Source of the DNA: Aldrovandia affinis
Taxonomy: Eukaryota; Chordata; Actinopteri; Notacanthiformes; Halosauridae
Assembly: GCA_029706075.1 (NCBI GenBank)
Contig: JAINUG010000011.1
Span: 6,826,001-6,890,000, forward strand
DNA: 64,000 bases
Reading direction: 5' to 3'
This document shows positions 38,489 to 48,592 of the stretch, one piece after another (the first letter of the stretch is position 1; every line of letters begins with the position of its first letter). The notes below the pieces were generated by a model. It searched no databases. It was not told the origin of the DNA and worked only from the letters and a program-made list of their open reading frames with translations. The translations under genes and the position numbers were made by a program.

Positions 38489-40188
38489 TTTTGAACAGTT
38501 TATTCAGCTGTCCAGTGTTTATAATAACTCCTGACTCAGTTGGGGAGCCTTGTCCAGAACAGTTTTGCAAGTTTTACAGAAACATTGTGCATAAATCGCT
38601 CTGAGCACAAGGTTAAAGACAAGGAAATGGAAGGGGGAATTGCCGTCTGGACCTCGGTCACTTGTGGACAGGCCTGTGAGTGTTCTTGTGCTGAAACCAC
38701 TTCAAAAGGTGCCCAGATTGCATTATTTTCTCCCATGGTTGAATAATGACCAACCGACCCAGCATTGAAGCATTAAACATTTGAATAAGCACACCAAAAA
38801 GTCAACATGCAGAAGGGTCATGTAATTTGGCAAAGATGCCATGAACACGTATATTTTACATATGTGTGTATATATACAGTATATATTGTTTTTTCTTGGA
38901 TGAATTCACGTTTCTTCTATGCTTGTTGTTCACTTTTTTTTTTTTCGTGATCCGTAACCGGGGCGGCGGTCGAGCAGGCTGGAGGTGGTTGATTTGTCTG
39001 GTGTTCGCTGCGGGTCATTCTGGTTGGAGATGGCCCCCAAGTGCAGAGGCACAAGAATGAGAAGCCCCCGCTCCCCCGCTCCCCAGATAGCACCCAGGAG
39101 CACCGAGAGGCTCGCTATGATTAATGCCATCGCAGTCCAGCCACAAACCTTTCCGCCGCAGATAATGCTAGGCAGCAAGCACGCCTGACACTTTTAATGT
39201 ATAATTAAGTAGAAAAAGTCAGCACTCGGTATGCAAATTTTTTAAAATGATAAATGATGCCATACAGCAGCAGGGATTGATTTGGTGTAAATGAAACTAA
39301 TTAAGGAAATGTCAAACATAATTAATAAAACAGGTTTAAGCTGCAAAACATTGTCAATTGAATGAATGAGGAGGCATTGGCTCCCATTGTTTCCGCTTTA
39401 TTTAGGGCTTGTGTTTTGCTTGTTCCGTGCTCCTAAATGCACTTTCCCCACCTCCCACCCTCCTCCTCCAATTCCCTGAGAGTGGGAAAATAAATTTGCT
39501 TGTCTCTCCGCTGACTGTAGAAATTAATTGCTGAAATCTTGTCCCATCCAAGTGTTACATTCACTCACAGGACATTAACATAACTAATTTGAAAGAACCC
39601 AAATGAGAGCATAATAGAACTCTGTCAGCATGCATGACAGTCGCTGGTCATACCAAATTAGCTCCGTTTTATAATTGAAATTTTTCCCCTGCTCCAATTT
39701 TTATAACATTTTTCCCCCTCTCTCCTATCTGCCTCTCCTTTTCATTCTCGATAAGAACAAAGGTTTTATAATTTACAAAAAGAGTGCTTGACCTATAATT
39801 AGAGGGAAGGAATTAGGGAGGGGGCAGTGGTGGGGGTTGGTGGTTGGTGTGTGCATGTGTGTGTGTGTAGGGGGTGGCTGGCGAAGTGGAAGAGTCAGAT
39901 TCTTAGTCGCGGTAATGATGCTGGAGACCTTGCGTTCTCCTGGGAGTGTGAAGAATAATGGAATCCTCTGTTTTTATGGGGGACCTGTGTACGGGTGCTG
40001 ACTCCAATGGAAAATCCACTTTATGGCGCGGTGCACTCGCTCAGCACTGCGACTGCCAGCTCAAAGCCTTGGCCATTCTTCCAAAATGTCACGCTGGCGC
40101 CCGCGCCGTCCGCCGCTGCCCTTGTCATGGGCCGAGGGGAAGGAGGAACATCTGCCGCTGTGGCGATAGCCAAGCAGAGAATCAGCGA
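38489..40188. other. Non-coding DNA, candidate conserved elements
   Basis: Repeat-free stretch between two CA arrays. Around 39190-39400 the sequence carries an octamer ATGCAAAT (39231-39238), AACTAATTAAGG and CATAATTAATAAAAC, typical of homeodomain/POU-rich enhancers. 38950-39190 and 39960-40180 are more GC-rich with CpGs. The minus-strand frame 38930-39178 has a hydrophobic stretch (MALIIASLSVLLGAIWGAG), but no family match or supporting splice structure. Confidence 0.3.
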
Positions 40189-40298
40189 GGACACACACAC
40201 ACAGACGTGTACACGCATTCTACACGCGCACACACACACACACTGATGAGTACACGCACACACCGACGCATGCACACATTTCACAAACCCACACACCC

Positions 40299-40338
<40 letters not shown>

Positions 40339-40585
40339 ACACAGCAATGCATACACACATTTCACACATACACACACACACACGTACACACCAAGGCATA
40401 CACACATTTCACACACATGCAGAAACACACACACACCCACTCACATATGCATACAAACACTCACGCATGCCTGCATACACACACATGCGCACACACATAT
40501 AAGCACATGCAAGTACACACACATACATGTGCATACACACACACACACACCCATGTACGTGCACACACACACACACACACACACT
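40189..40585 (+). repeat. Long imperfect (CA)n array, about 400 bp
   Basis: CA dinucleotides with recurrent CACATTTCACA and GCATACACAC interruptions at intervals of about 60-70 bp, which suggests higher-order duplication of a CA-containing unit. Frames across it are spurious. Confidence 0.96.
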
Positions 40586-43324
40586 CTGGCAGTACAGATT
40601 CACTCCAGTGTTAAAGTGAGACCTTTAATTCCCTCTACTATGAATATGCATATATGTGTACAGCTATAATCCTCACCTGGTTTGGATTCAGTTTCTTTAA
40701 AAAAAAATGATAGTTGTAGAGTTAAAATGATAATCATAAATGAGCTCTGATTAATGTATATCCCATATAAGGCTTTGGTATTTAAGAACATTACTCCTAG
40801 TCCACCTTCTGTTCGTCGGACTGTTTTCTTCTCTATGATTTCACAAAGCATTAGAGAGGTGTATGATAATTAGTGGTAGTTCATAATGAGTGTGGTCAAA
40901 TGAATTATGTTCTGTGTTAGGCTTAGGGATATAATTTCTTATGAATTATTGCCATATGTAATTCTCCGGGAACACTTAAAAACTCATCACACACGCATTA
41001 GAGGTGGTGTCTTTCATTAAAGCTAAACTCCTAGTACTTTACATTTATTGCTCAGTCTCGTCTGCAGTCGACAGAAAGCAGAAGCGATGATAAGCACCAC
41101 ATCTGTGGATTTGTTTTACGCGGAATGCGGCAGTGCAGTGGAGCACCTCTGCTAATTCTCGGAAGCATCACTCATGCTAGTTTATCCGCGATGCAAGAGA
41201 TTATGAAGAGGCTATGTTGGAAATATATAAAATATGTCTTGAGCAAGTTCACAGCTTGCTTTTGAATAACTTCAATAAGTTAATGGGGGAAAAAAGGGGA
41301 GAAATTGGACCTGTCAGACCAGTTAAATACATTCCACTCTCAAACCCAGACAGATGAAAAGAAAAAAATGGTAATAGATTCTTTAATACATGTTTTTTGC
41401 TAATGCACATTATCATGCCACGCTCGTGGCGGCTATTTCAATAGCTCATTTCTCAACGTAGCCTCTGCCGCAGACAGTGATTTTGACTGCCGAAGAAGCA
41501 ACGTTGAAGATTAGCTATTTAGCTGCCATCTAACTTAAGCACCATATGAAACACTTTTGCTTAGGAATTTGCTGGAAGGAATGCAGCAACAATGGTGCAG
41601 CAACACTGGTTTAACAATATACAGGTGTGCAACTTGCAATACTATTTTGTATCCCTTTGTGCAGCCAAATTAAATTGCATGACTCTCTTATTGTGTATGT
41701 GTTAAAATGTCACCTGGATCAGAATCAATCACCTCACTTAGGCCTTGATATCAAGTGCCTAGGACGGAAGACACAGTTATTTGTTTCTGTCTCAGGAAAA
41801 GAGCAGTCATGTTGCTCATGCGGTGTGCAATCTTGGATTAATCATGGAGATGACCGAGGGCAGAAAATCCTGCTTCACTATGCTCTGCTTGATGTCCAAT
41901 CAGAGACTGTACCTTGCAGTGATTCTGTCTGCAGCGCAAATCTCTGAATCACGCTATGAGCTCGAAGGATGCCTGATCTGGATATGAGGATAATTACTTA
42001 AATAGAATAGCTATTAGGGATGGGAAATAAAATATTTAAAATACCTAATAACAGGGCAAGGGAAAAACACACACGAATATAAGCTACATGTATGTAAAAA
42101 TTAGTTAAAGATTGCACTGATGAGCTCCCCCATTTACTGGAATATTTTAGAGAGTAAACTTTGTATGAGGGTGTACTGATGGCCTATTATGACAGTTAGT
42201 GAAAGAAAGCTATCAAGATCACTGAGATGTATGATTCTTTCTCATAAATATACATATTTTTTAACATTAACAGCATGAACAGCTAATCTATATGTTTTAT
42301 GGTATTGGTAATGTACTGCAAGTGCATCAGGCAATGGCTGTGACAGTCCTATCTGTATGCAGGTAAAACATTCCATACCACAGAGAAAAAAGACTACTTT
42401 CTAGTTTTTCAAAGTGATAGTCAAATTCTGTGCGAACAATGTATGCAAACAGTGTTCCCCCAGCCTGAATTTCTCCTTCACCGTTCTTTCCAAAGCATTC
42501 TTGAACAGAACCCGGCTTCCAAATGCCAAGGGTTATGAGTCAAACATATGCAGCGTGTATTACAATTTATTACTGTGCATTTGCCTGAAATTTTTCTCTC
42601 TTGACAAGCCTAGGTAAATCATGTAACATATTTTATAATATATGAGGTCTGGCTGCTTGGTGAGGACACTGTTCAGCAAGCAAGGCGTGCTGGGATTGGC
42701 TGGAGCCCGATGTCAGCCAAGCTCCCACAAGACCGCAGGCTCTCGCATAGCTACACGGCTGGGCTAAATTGAGGCAGAACAGGTATTTATAGAAAACATA
42801 TGCAAAAAGGCTGATGGTTCATCCCATTGTTAGAGCCAAGAGATGACAGTTAAATACAGATTGAGAGCAGCAAGTTTCACTTTCCGGCAAATTTAATCAG
42901 CGAGGGCCTCATTTTCTCATTTCATTTGAATATATTCAATGGGGCTTCAGAATATGTAAGTTTCTCTCCCAAGCATATTTTTTCTTCTTGAAGGCTCATT
43001 ATTTTACAGTTGGTTTGGTGAACCCAGACCGGGCACTTTACTGTACAACACCCAACGTGGTATTAATCAAAATATACAAAGCAGGGGATATTCTGCCCAC
43101 TGTCAAATCACCATTTATTATTGGCAGAGAGCAAAGAAAAAAAAATTCTTGCCATTGTAATGAAAAGTATTAAGGAGTGATTTCTTTATTTATTTTTCAT
43201 AAAATTTGGTTTTATTTAATACATCCTCTCTAAGAATTTGAGTTTTTAAGCATTCTCGCAAAGTTGTTCCATACCCGTGCACTCATTTTGCACTCTAGTG
43301 CACACACAGTGCAAATTATATTGT
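40586..43324. other. Non-coding DNA, no gene seen
   Basis: No exon supported. 40900-41240 and 42640-42960 are smooth, repeat-free and ATTA-rich, so possibly conserved. The frame at 41627-41947 has no domain. Confidence 0.35.
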
Positions 43325-43392
43325 ATAACGTAACATGTCTGCAAGGCTGGGGGATTGCATAACATAACCTGTCTGCAAGTCTGGGGGATTGT
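43325..43392 (+). repeat. 34-bp tandem duplication
   Basis: Two adjacent copies of a unit starting ATAACGTAACATGTCTGCAA or ATAACATAACCTGTCTGCAA and ending in CTGGGGGATTG, with three or four differences. Confidence 0.9.
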
Positions 43393-44747
43393 GCCATATT
43401 GGATTGTATGTTACATAAAGAATGCAACAGGAATGTCTTACCAAAAAAAGTGTTCTGGTGTGATCCATGCCATGGCATTCCATCTGCGTCAACAAGCTCT
43501 CTGCATGCTTTTGTTTTGGCCAGCTTCTACCTGGCCCGGTTCTCAAATGCAGATCCGAAACGGTCTGTGCTTTGGTCCTACTGTATTCCATTGGGCCAGA
43601 GAGAAAGATGCATTGCTCCATTACGGCTCTGTTGCATTTGACTCCTGCGGTTTAATGTTTAATGTGCCTCTAGTTCCGTTTTTTTTTTGCCTGACGATTC
43701 GAGTGCCCTACAACCTAAGCTGTTTAATTGGACGATACGCCCAAGAGTCCCTCTCAGCTGAAGTGATTTTTTCTCCTGTTTGTCAGGACAAAAGGCCAAA
43801 AATAATTCACTTCTTCAGTGCTGTACCATGTCAAGAGCGGAGCACCGATACATTTTAGGTATTCTCCTGACGCTCTCAATGACATGTCAGACAGAATCAT
43901 TACATGAAGACTTTGTAAGCACTGCATGAAGATCCATAAACACTTATGACAAACGGCCAGGACGGTCACCGTTCCAGTGACATTACCGTGGACATTGGAA
44001 TGTCATGCTAATCACATGGAGCACGATGATGCCTTGCGCTCGGCGAGGCGTTGCGCGTCATGATCTCTCCCATTGCAGCCTGTCATTTTCTGGCTGTGTT
44101 AGCTGCAATGTTTCTTCAAGGTTACAAATTGCTGCCTGTGAATACCTCAGGCAATGACTGACAGTGCACTTAGTTCAGCCTCCACAATGCCAGTGACATC
44201 AAGGCCTTGTTTCTTTATAAATGGGACATATCGGTTCCACTTTGTGTTTTTCTCCTTTGTTTTCACCACAGTCCTAGCATGCAACAGGTCAGATCACTTC
44301 ATCTCCTGGACCTAATCCCTTCTCTGGCTAATGAGGAGAAGCAACAGGGCACAGCAGCCAGTTAACAGTCAATTGAACAGTCAATTCATCAAATTGTGGC
44401 CAAAACCTTTTTTCCCCCAGTATACAAAGTCATTACACTTAAGAATTACATATTAAAAATATGTTTGAAATATATTGAAGTAAATACTGCTGATTTTACA
44501 CTGGTTATTCTTACATTAGTAAATAGAATTTGTAGCCAGAAGGACACAGGTAAAGAATGGGGTTTTGCTTTTGAAGCTTAGCCTGAATGTATTCAGTACA
44601 TATGCAGCTTTATTAATGTGGATACTCTTTTAAAAATACAAGCAGTGGTGAGCACTAAACAAATAAGTATTGTGATTAATTTGATATAAATTTCATTTAA
44701 ACCAGGCAAATCTAACTGCATTTCTTATCTGCTTTTTTGTCCGACAG
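43393..44747. other. Non-coding DNA upstream of the RCC1-like exon
   Basis: Presumed intron or 5' flank of the RCC1-like gene. The preceding exon was not found. The 167-residue frame at 43355-43858 is not RCC1-like and has no other signature. Confidence 0.4.
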
Positions 44748-44790
44748 TTGACAACAGGATCTTCACCTGGGGAAACGGAAGCAGTGGACA
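44748..44790 (+). CDS. Coding exon of an RCC1-repeat protein (small internal exon)
   Basis: A 43-bp exon lies between a strong acceptor (pyrimidine-rich tract ending CCGACAG) and a perfect donor (GTAAGT). After a split first codon it reads DNRIFTWGNGSSGQ, the start of an RCC1 blade, in which aromatic-W-G followed by GQLG is the hallmark. RCC1 repeats build seven-bladed propellers used in guanine-nucleotide exchange or protein binding; which family member this is cannot be said. The last two bases (CA) pair with the first base of the exon at 51363 to complete a Gln codon and give GQLG across the junction. The exon enters at phase 1, so at least one earlier exon exists outside the recognisable sequence. 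NEK-kinase, HERC, RCBTB and ALS2 proteins all carry RCC1 domains; I could not match it to one. Confidence 0.72.
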
Positions 44791-44884
44791 GTAAGTTCCA
44801 AACAGACTGTCATCAGGAGAATATTTACTTTTATGCAGGTGGTTTCATCCTCGCATGTTCAATGAAAGAGTGAGAGCGGACTAT

Positions 44885-44899
44885 TAAAATTAAGATGGC
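44885..44899 (+). repeat. Target-site duplication, left copy (SINE)
   Basis: TAAAATTAAGATGGC is repeated exactly at 45289-45303, on the far side of the SINE. Confidence 0.93.
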
Positions 44900-45288
44900 C
44901 AGGCCTCCCGGGTGGTCTAGTGGTTACAACATTTGACGCTGGCCCCCCGACCAGGGTTCGATTCCACTGGCTATGCCAGAGTCGGCTCTGGTCGGCAGTG
45001 TCACCAGGGGCGGCGATTAGCTGTCCGCCACAGGGAAGGGGGAGGGAAGCTGACAGGAAGTTTGCTGCGCACAGGAGTGGCTCTGTAGTACCAGAGTTAT
45101 GGTCGACAGCCTGGCAAGTGTCGTCTCGGAGGAGATGATACTTCGCCTTTGTCACTGCCGGTCACAGGGCTACAGCAGCAAACTCACAATACGAGGGGGG
45201 GATTGACATGAAAAATAGAGAGTGCAATTGGCTACTAAATTGGGAGAAAATGGGAGAAAATCTGAAACAAATTCTTAAAAGAATAAAA
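44900..45288 (+). mobile_element. tRNA-derived SINE
   Basis: The 389-bp element begins with a tRNA-like head. An A box lies at 44911-44923 (GGTGGTCTAGTGG) and a perfect B box at 44955-44965 (GGTTCGATTCC), the internal RNA polymerase III promoter. A tRNA-unrelated body follows, ending in an A-rich tail with AATAAAATAAAA. It is flanked by a perfect 15-bp duplication, so it is a fairly recent LINE-mobilised insertion in the sense orientation of the RCC1-like exons. Which tRNA it derives from is uncertain. Confidence 0.92.
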
Positions 45289-45303
45289 TAAAATTAAGAT
45301 GGC
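45289..45303 (+). repeat. Target-site duplication, right copy (SINE)
   Basis: Exact copy of the 15 bp at 44885-44899; its last bases run directly into the older SINE relic. Confidence 0.93.
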
Positions 45304-45395
45304 GGGTGGCAGTGTGGCATAGCTGTAAGGGGTTGCAACCATAAAGTGCTGCCATCGGGCCCTTGAGCTAGCCCTTTAGCCTTTATTGCTTTTGT
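45304..45395 (+). mobile_element. Older tRNA-SINE relic
   Basis: GGGTGGCAGTGTGGCATAGC, then AAGGGGTTGCAACC and CCCTTGAGCTAGCCCTTTAG resemble the common fish SINE pattern of a GGCGCAGTGG head followed by CCTTGAGCAAGGCACTTAA. The boxes are degraded and no TSD is visible. The younger SINE landed at or just beside its 5' end. Identification rests on recalled motif shape only. Confidence 0.5.
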
Positions 45396-45402
45396 AAATT
45401 AA

Positions 45403-45612
45403 GTCCCAAAACCGATGTTTTAAGTGAGAAGGTAAAGGTTTGGATCAAAAGCCAAAAAAGACAGGAAATTGACAGTATCATAGACATTACAGGTTGTTAG
45501 TATGTGGAAATGTTGCATAATGCATATGGTCTTCTCTGTACTAAATCCCCAAAACTATGTTTTCATTGAGAAGTTAAATGTTTTGATCAAAAGATGAAAA
45601 AGACAGGAAAGG
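45403..45612 (+). repeat. Direct repeat partly inside the palindrome
   Basis: The phrase GTTTTAAGTGAGAAGGTAAA...GATCAAAAGCCAAAAAAGAC at about 45403-45470 is echoed at about 45541-45612 (GATCAAAAGATGAAAAAGAC) with substitutions. The first copy lies outside the left arm of the palindrome and the second lies inside it. Confidence 0.85.
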
Positions 45613-45949
45613 CAAATGAGCAAACCTTTAATTTCATATATGCATTTTTCTGCACACAGCTTTGACACCTGCAGCAGTAATGTAGCTATGTTGGTCTACC
45701 GTACAACATGTAGGCTACACACCACTGGGCATCACTATCCTGACAATCTGTGTGCAGGAAAAAACGTGTTAGTGCATATGTGAAATTAAAGGTTTTATGC
45801 TCATTTGACTTTCCTGTCTTTTTCATCTTTTGAGCAAAACCTTTAACTTCTCACTTAAAACCTATTTTTGGGGATTTAGTACAGACAAGACCATATGCAT
45901 TATGCAACATTTCCACATACTAACAACCTGTAATGTCTATGATACTGTC
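45471..45949. mobile_element. 479-bp palindrome (fold-back element)
   Basis: The left arm starting GACAGTATCATAGACATTAC is matched by its reverse complement ending at 45949, with about 190-200 bp arms at roughly 90% identity and a loop of about 70-80 bp. The arms carry GCATATGGTCTT and ACTAAATCCCCAAAA. Such long hairpins are typical of fold-back or palindromic MITE families that move with a DNA transposase supplied elsewhere. No clear target duplication was seen. Superfamily unknown. Confidence 0.85.
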
Positions 45950-46279
45950 TCTCTCCGTGATAATGAAGTTCCTTTAATAGAGGAATAATGACAAATGGCA
46001 ACAGAAGTATTTATTTGTAAAATAAATCAGCTGAGGGAAGCGAAAACCAATATGCTCATTTGAGTCAATATGGCAAAGCTGGAAACAATTGAGCAATTTC
46101 CTGGAAAATTTACATCATAACCATGAACTACATGAACTACTGTACAGATATGAAAATGTACTTTACTGTTTACCGAAAAGGGGCCTAGCACTAAAATGCC
46201 TGTAAACATAAGGTGGTTACATAACAAATTACACAATTTTGCACCTGAACTTGCATGAGTCATATGAACCTTTGCACAT
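45950..46279. other. Intronic spacer, nothing identified
   Basis: AT-rich DNA with no element recognised. Confidence 0.5.
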
Positions 46280-46460
46280 ACAGTGGGTATAAAAAAATGC
46301 ACTCCCTTTAGCATTTTTCACATTTATTTTCTTATAAAATAATTTCTAAATAATTTTACTAATAACAATGGTGCTCATCAAGACCTTGATGAGCTGAATC
46401 AGGTGTGTTAAAGGTTGGATGAAACAAAAGCTTGCACACACTTGGTTACCCCTGATACAA
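46280..46460 (+). mobile_element. Tc1-like terminus fragment and repeat relic
   Basis: TACAGTGGGTATAAAAAAATGC has the form of Tc1-like ends in fish (TA then CAGTGG). About 80 bp later comes TGAATCAGGTGTGTTAAAGG, a phrase I associate with dispersed fish repeats. No opposite end is visible. Low-certainty call. Confidence 0.4.
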
Positions 46461-46560
46461 GTCATATCATAACAAACTGCTATGAAGCACCTGTAAAATA
46501 GAGGTATTGATTATGGTTTTATGTACCATGTACATTTGAAAAAGGCTTAAATTGTTATGT

Positions 46561-46568
46561 CAGCTCCG
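46561..46568 (+). repeat. hAT target duplication, left copy
   Basis: CAGCTCCG; the right copy at 48237-48244 is CAGCTCCA, seven of eight identical. hAT transposons duplicate 8 bp. Confidence 0.8.
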
Positions 46569-47286
46569 CAGTGGTGGTCCTGGCTCACTTGGTGCCCTAG
46601 GTGAGATCAGTCCCCCCCCCCAAGCCCCAGGGAGGCCACACAAAACAAGTACCAGGGTTGTAACAAGGCACAATAGGCACCCCTTGTATTTGAAGAAAAT
46701 ATCCTAATAAAGTAAATACTGAAAAATATTCCACACAAATATTACATTGTAAAAATCCAAGATATATAGAAATAATAAATTTAAATTGAATAATAAATAA
46801 AAATAAATAGATAAATAAAAATAGCTTATTTTAAAAGTAACAAAAATAAGGAGATGCTGTCCAAGACAATAAATAAGAGCACATTTAAAAATTGGGTGCA
46901 CACAAATAAAACTAAATTGAACACAGCGGAGTTGCACCTTTTCAATACTGGCTGAGTCTGGCTCAATGTGGCTGAAAGTTCATTATGCACAAACCAGACT
47001 TAAGATAGCTTCTGGCTGTTTTGCTGCTAGTTTAGCTGGACTATATGCATGTTAACTAGCTAGTAGTAAGCTCATAGTGATGCAGTATAGAGCTATTATT
47101 ACCCCCAAAAATTCACAGAAAAAGTTCAGCGTCATTATAGCCAGTGTAATGTTAGCTAAATGCTTGAGCTACTAGCTAGCATTAACTTTAGTATAGCAAT
47201 TGATGCAATACCTAGCTAGCACGATTATTTACTAGACTACTTCAAAACGTAACATAATGTTCATGATGAGATGACATAACACATAC

Positions 47287-47356
47287 CTTTATATTTGGCC
47301 CGTTTCTCCTTTTCTCTTTTTTCTAAACTGAAATCCAAAGGCTTTGATCTTTTCAT
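47287..47356 (-). pseudogene. hAT transposase first-exon remnant
   Basis: The minus strand reads MKRSKPLDFSLEKREKEKRA then KYK, ending in AAAG followed by a GTATGT donor. Lysine-arginine-rich starts of this form are usual for the ZMYM/TTF-type hAT transposases, with a short first coding exon. No downstream exons survive. Agreement with the element ends supports the call, but the peptide is short. Confidence 0.65.
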
Positions 47357-47710
47357 TTTGGCAACGTACCTCAATGTGCGTGTGACACGCTTGTTTGTGT
47401 GACTAAACGATTGCCATCAATGCAGGGTCAAGAGACTAAACCATTTCACCTTGGTGGTGTACAGACTCATTTTCATTTATCATTATATTTTAAGCCAGGC
47501 TAAATTGCAGCTGTATATCAGTAGCTATTGAGATATTATTTCCATTTACTTATGTGTGTTACGTGAGTAGGGGCGCATTTAGTTGCAATGCTATTTTGTG
47601 ATTTAATTGATTGACTTGTACTGTACAGTGTGAGTTTGAGAGGCGCTATTGACCTCCACCCCTCCCACACTTTGGGCTTCTAGCAGGTGAGGACTAGGAT
47701 ACTTCATAAG

Positions 47711-47905
47711 GGTGTCAAACTCATTCCATCGAGGGCTGAGTGTGTGCAGGTTTCTGTTGTAACCAATGCATTACACCAGGTGATTTCAATTAGTTTCCCT
47801 CCTTAGTTGAAGAAGTGAGCTAATTAGTGAAATCACCTGGTGTAGTGCGTTGGTTGCAACAAAAACCTGCATACACTCGGCCCTCGATGGAATGAGTTTG
47901 ACACC
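47711..47905. mobile_element. Palindromic MITE nested in the hAT element
   Basis: GGTGTCAAACTCATTCCATC at the left is mirrored by GATGGAATGAGTTTGACACC at the right. The arms are about 85-90 bp with some six differences around a short loop. Because it sits inside the hAT copy it arrived later than that copy or came with its source. Target duplication not resolved. Confidence 0.9.
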
Positions 47906-48561
47906 TGTGTCATAGGCTGAAAAAAAGTGCCTGCCCGATGCTAGGCATAGCGCTGATGTTGTAGGTTATTCCCCAAACACATGAATAGTCTTTCCCACGT
48001 TCCCTACGTAAATTTAAGTAGGAGGTAACTGACGTTAACTCTAGCTAGCCAACGTTACTATCGATACTATTTACCCGATGCTAGCGTAGCACTGTAGCGC
48101 AGCGCTGAGTGCAGATGAGCGAGACTGAAGTGAGCGCACGTCTGTGTCTGTATATGGAGAGCTGTGTGCGTGTGCCCCTTGCCGACTTGCCGCCCTAGGC
48201 GACTGCCTATGTCACCTATGTCAGGATCCGCCACTGCAGCTCCACATGGGTCTACTTGACAAGCTTCTTAGCATCTGAAATCACAAAAAAAAGTTACAAG
48301 TTGGCAATCGAGTAGTTTAGAGTAATCAAGTGCTGATATTTATAGCTAGCTAAATGGTAAGGATGGACCAATGAAAATTTGCATTAAATGGAAGGGAGTC
48401 GGTGACTTTCTCATGCAGAAAAGATGACATTTGGATTCTAAAATGGAGGGACTGGAGTTTGGGTGGAACACTCTACGACAATTGGCAGGTGCATTCCTGT
48501 AAAGCAAAATACCATAATTAGCTATCACTTTAAAAGATGAGTGCTGCATTTAGTGGAGAAC

Positions 48562-48592
48562 TATATATGTATATATATATATATATATATAA
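48562..48592. repeat. (AT)n microsatellite
   Basis: TATATATGTATATATATAT-type run. Confidence 0.95.

Larger units (their letters stand above)
46569..48236 (-). mobile_element. Non-autonomous hAT element
   Basis: Ends are inverted: CAGTGGTGGTCCTGGCTCAC on the left and the complement of ...ATGTCAGGATCCGCCACTG on the right; both also carry GCCCTAGG near the terminus. Near-perfect 8-bp target copies flank it. Inside, the minus strand keeps a short first coding exon (47287-47356) but no catalytic or dimerisation domain. The element therefore needs a helper transposase. It contains a nested 195-bp palindromic insertion at 47711. Net length without that is about 1.47 kb. Confidence 0.88.

Noticed and set aside
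38131-38604. Long Thr/His-rich and Val/Cys-rich frames in the CA arrays (also 39958-40614, 51564-51877, 57245-57730)
   Set aside because: They are translations of dinucleotide repeats in all phases and both strands, without domain or start context.
38930-39178. Minus-strand frame with a hydrophobic N-terminal-like stretch
   Set aside because: No family match, no splice support, and it begins in a poly-T-adjacent GC-rich block that looks regulatory.
44900-44972. A genuine tRNA gene
   Set aside because: The A and B boxes are there, but no cloverleaf acceptor pairing is evident and the sequence continues into a SINE body with target duplications.
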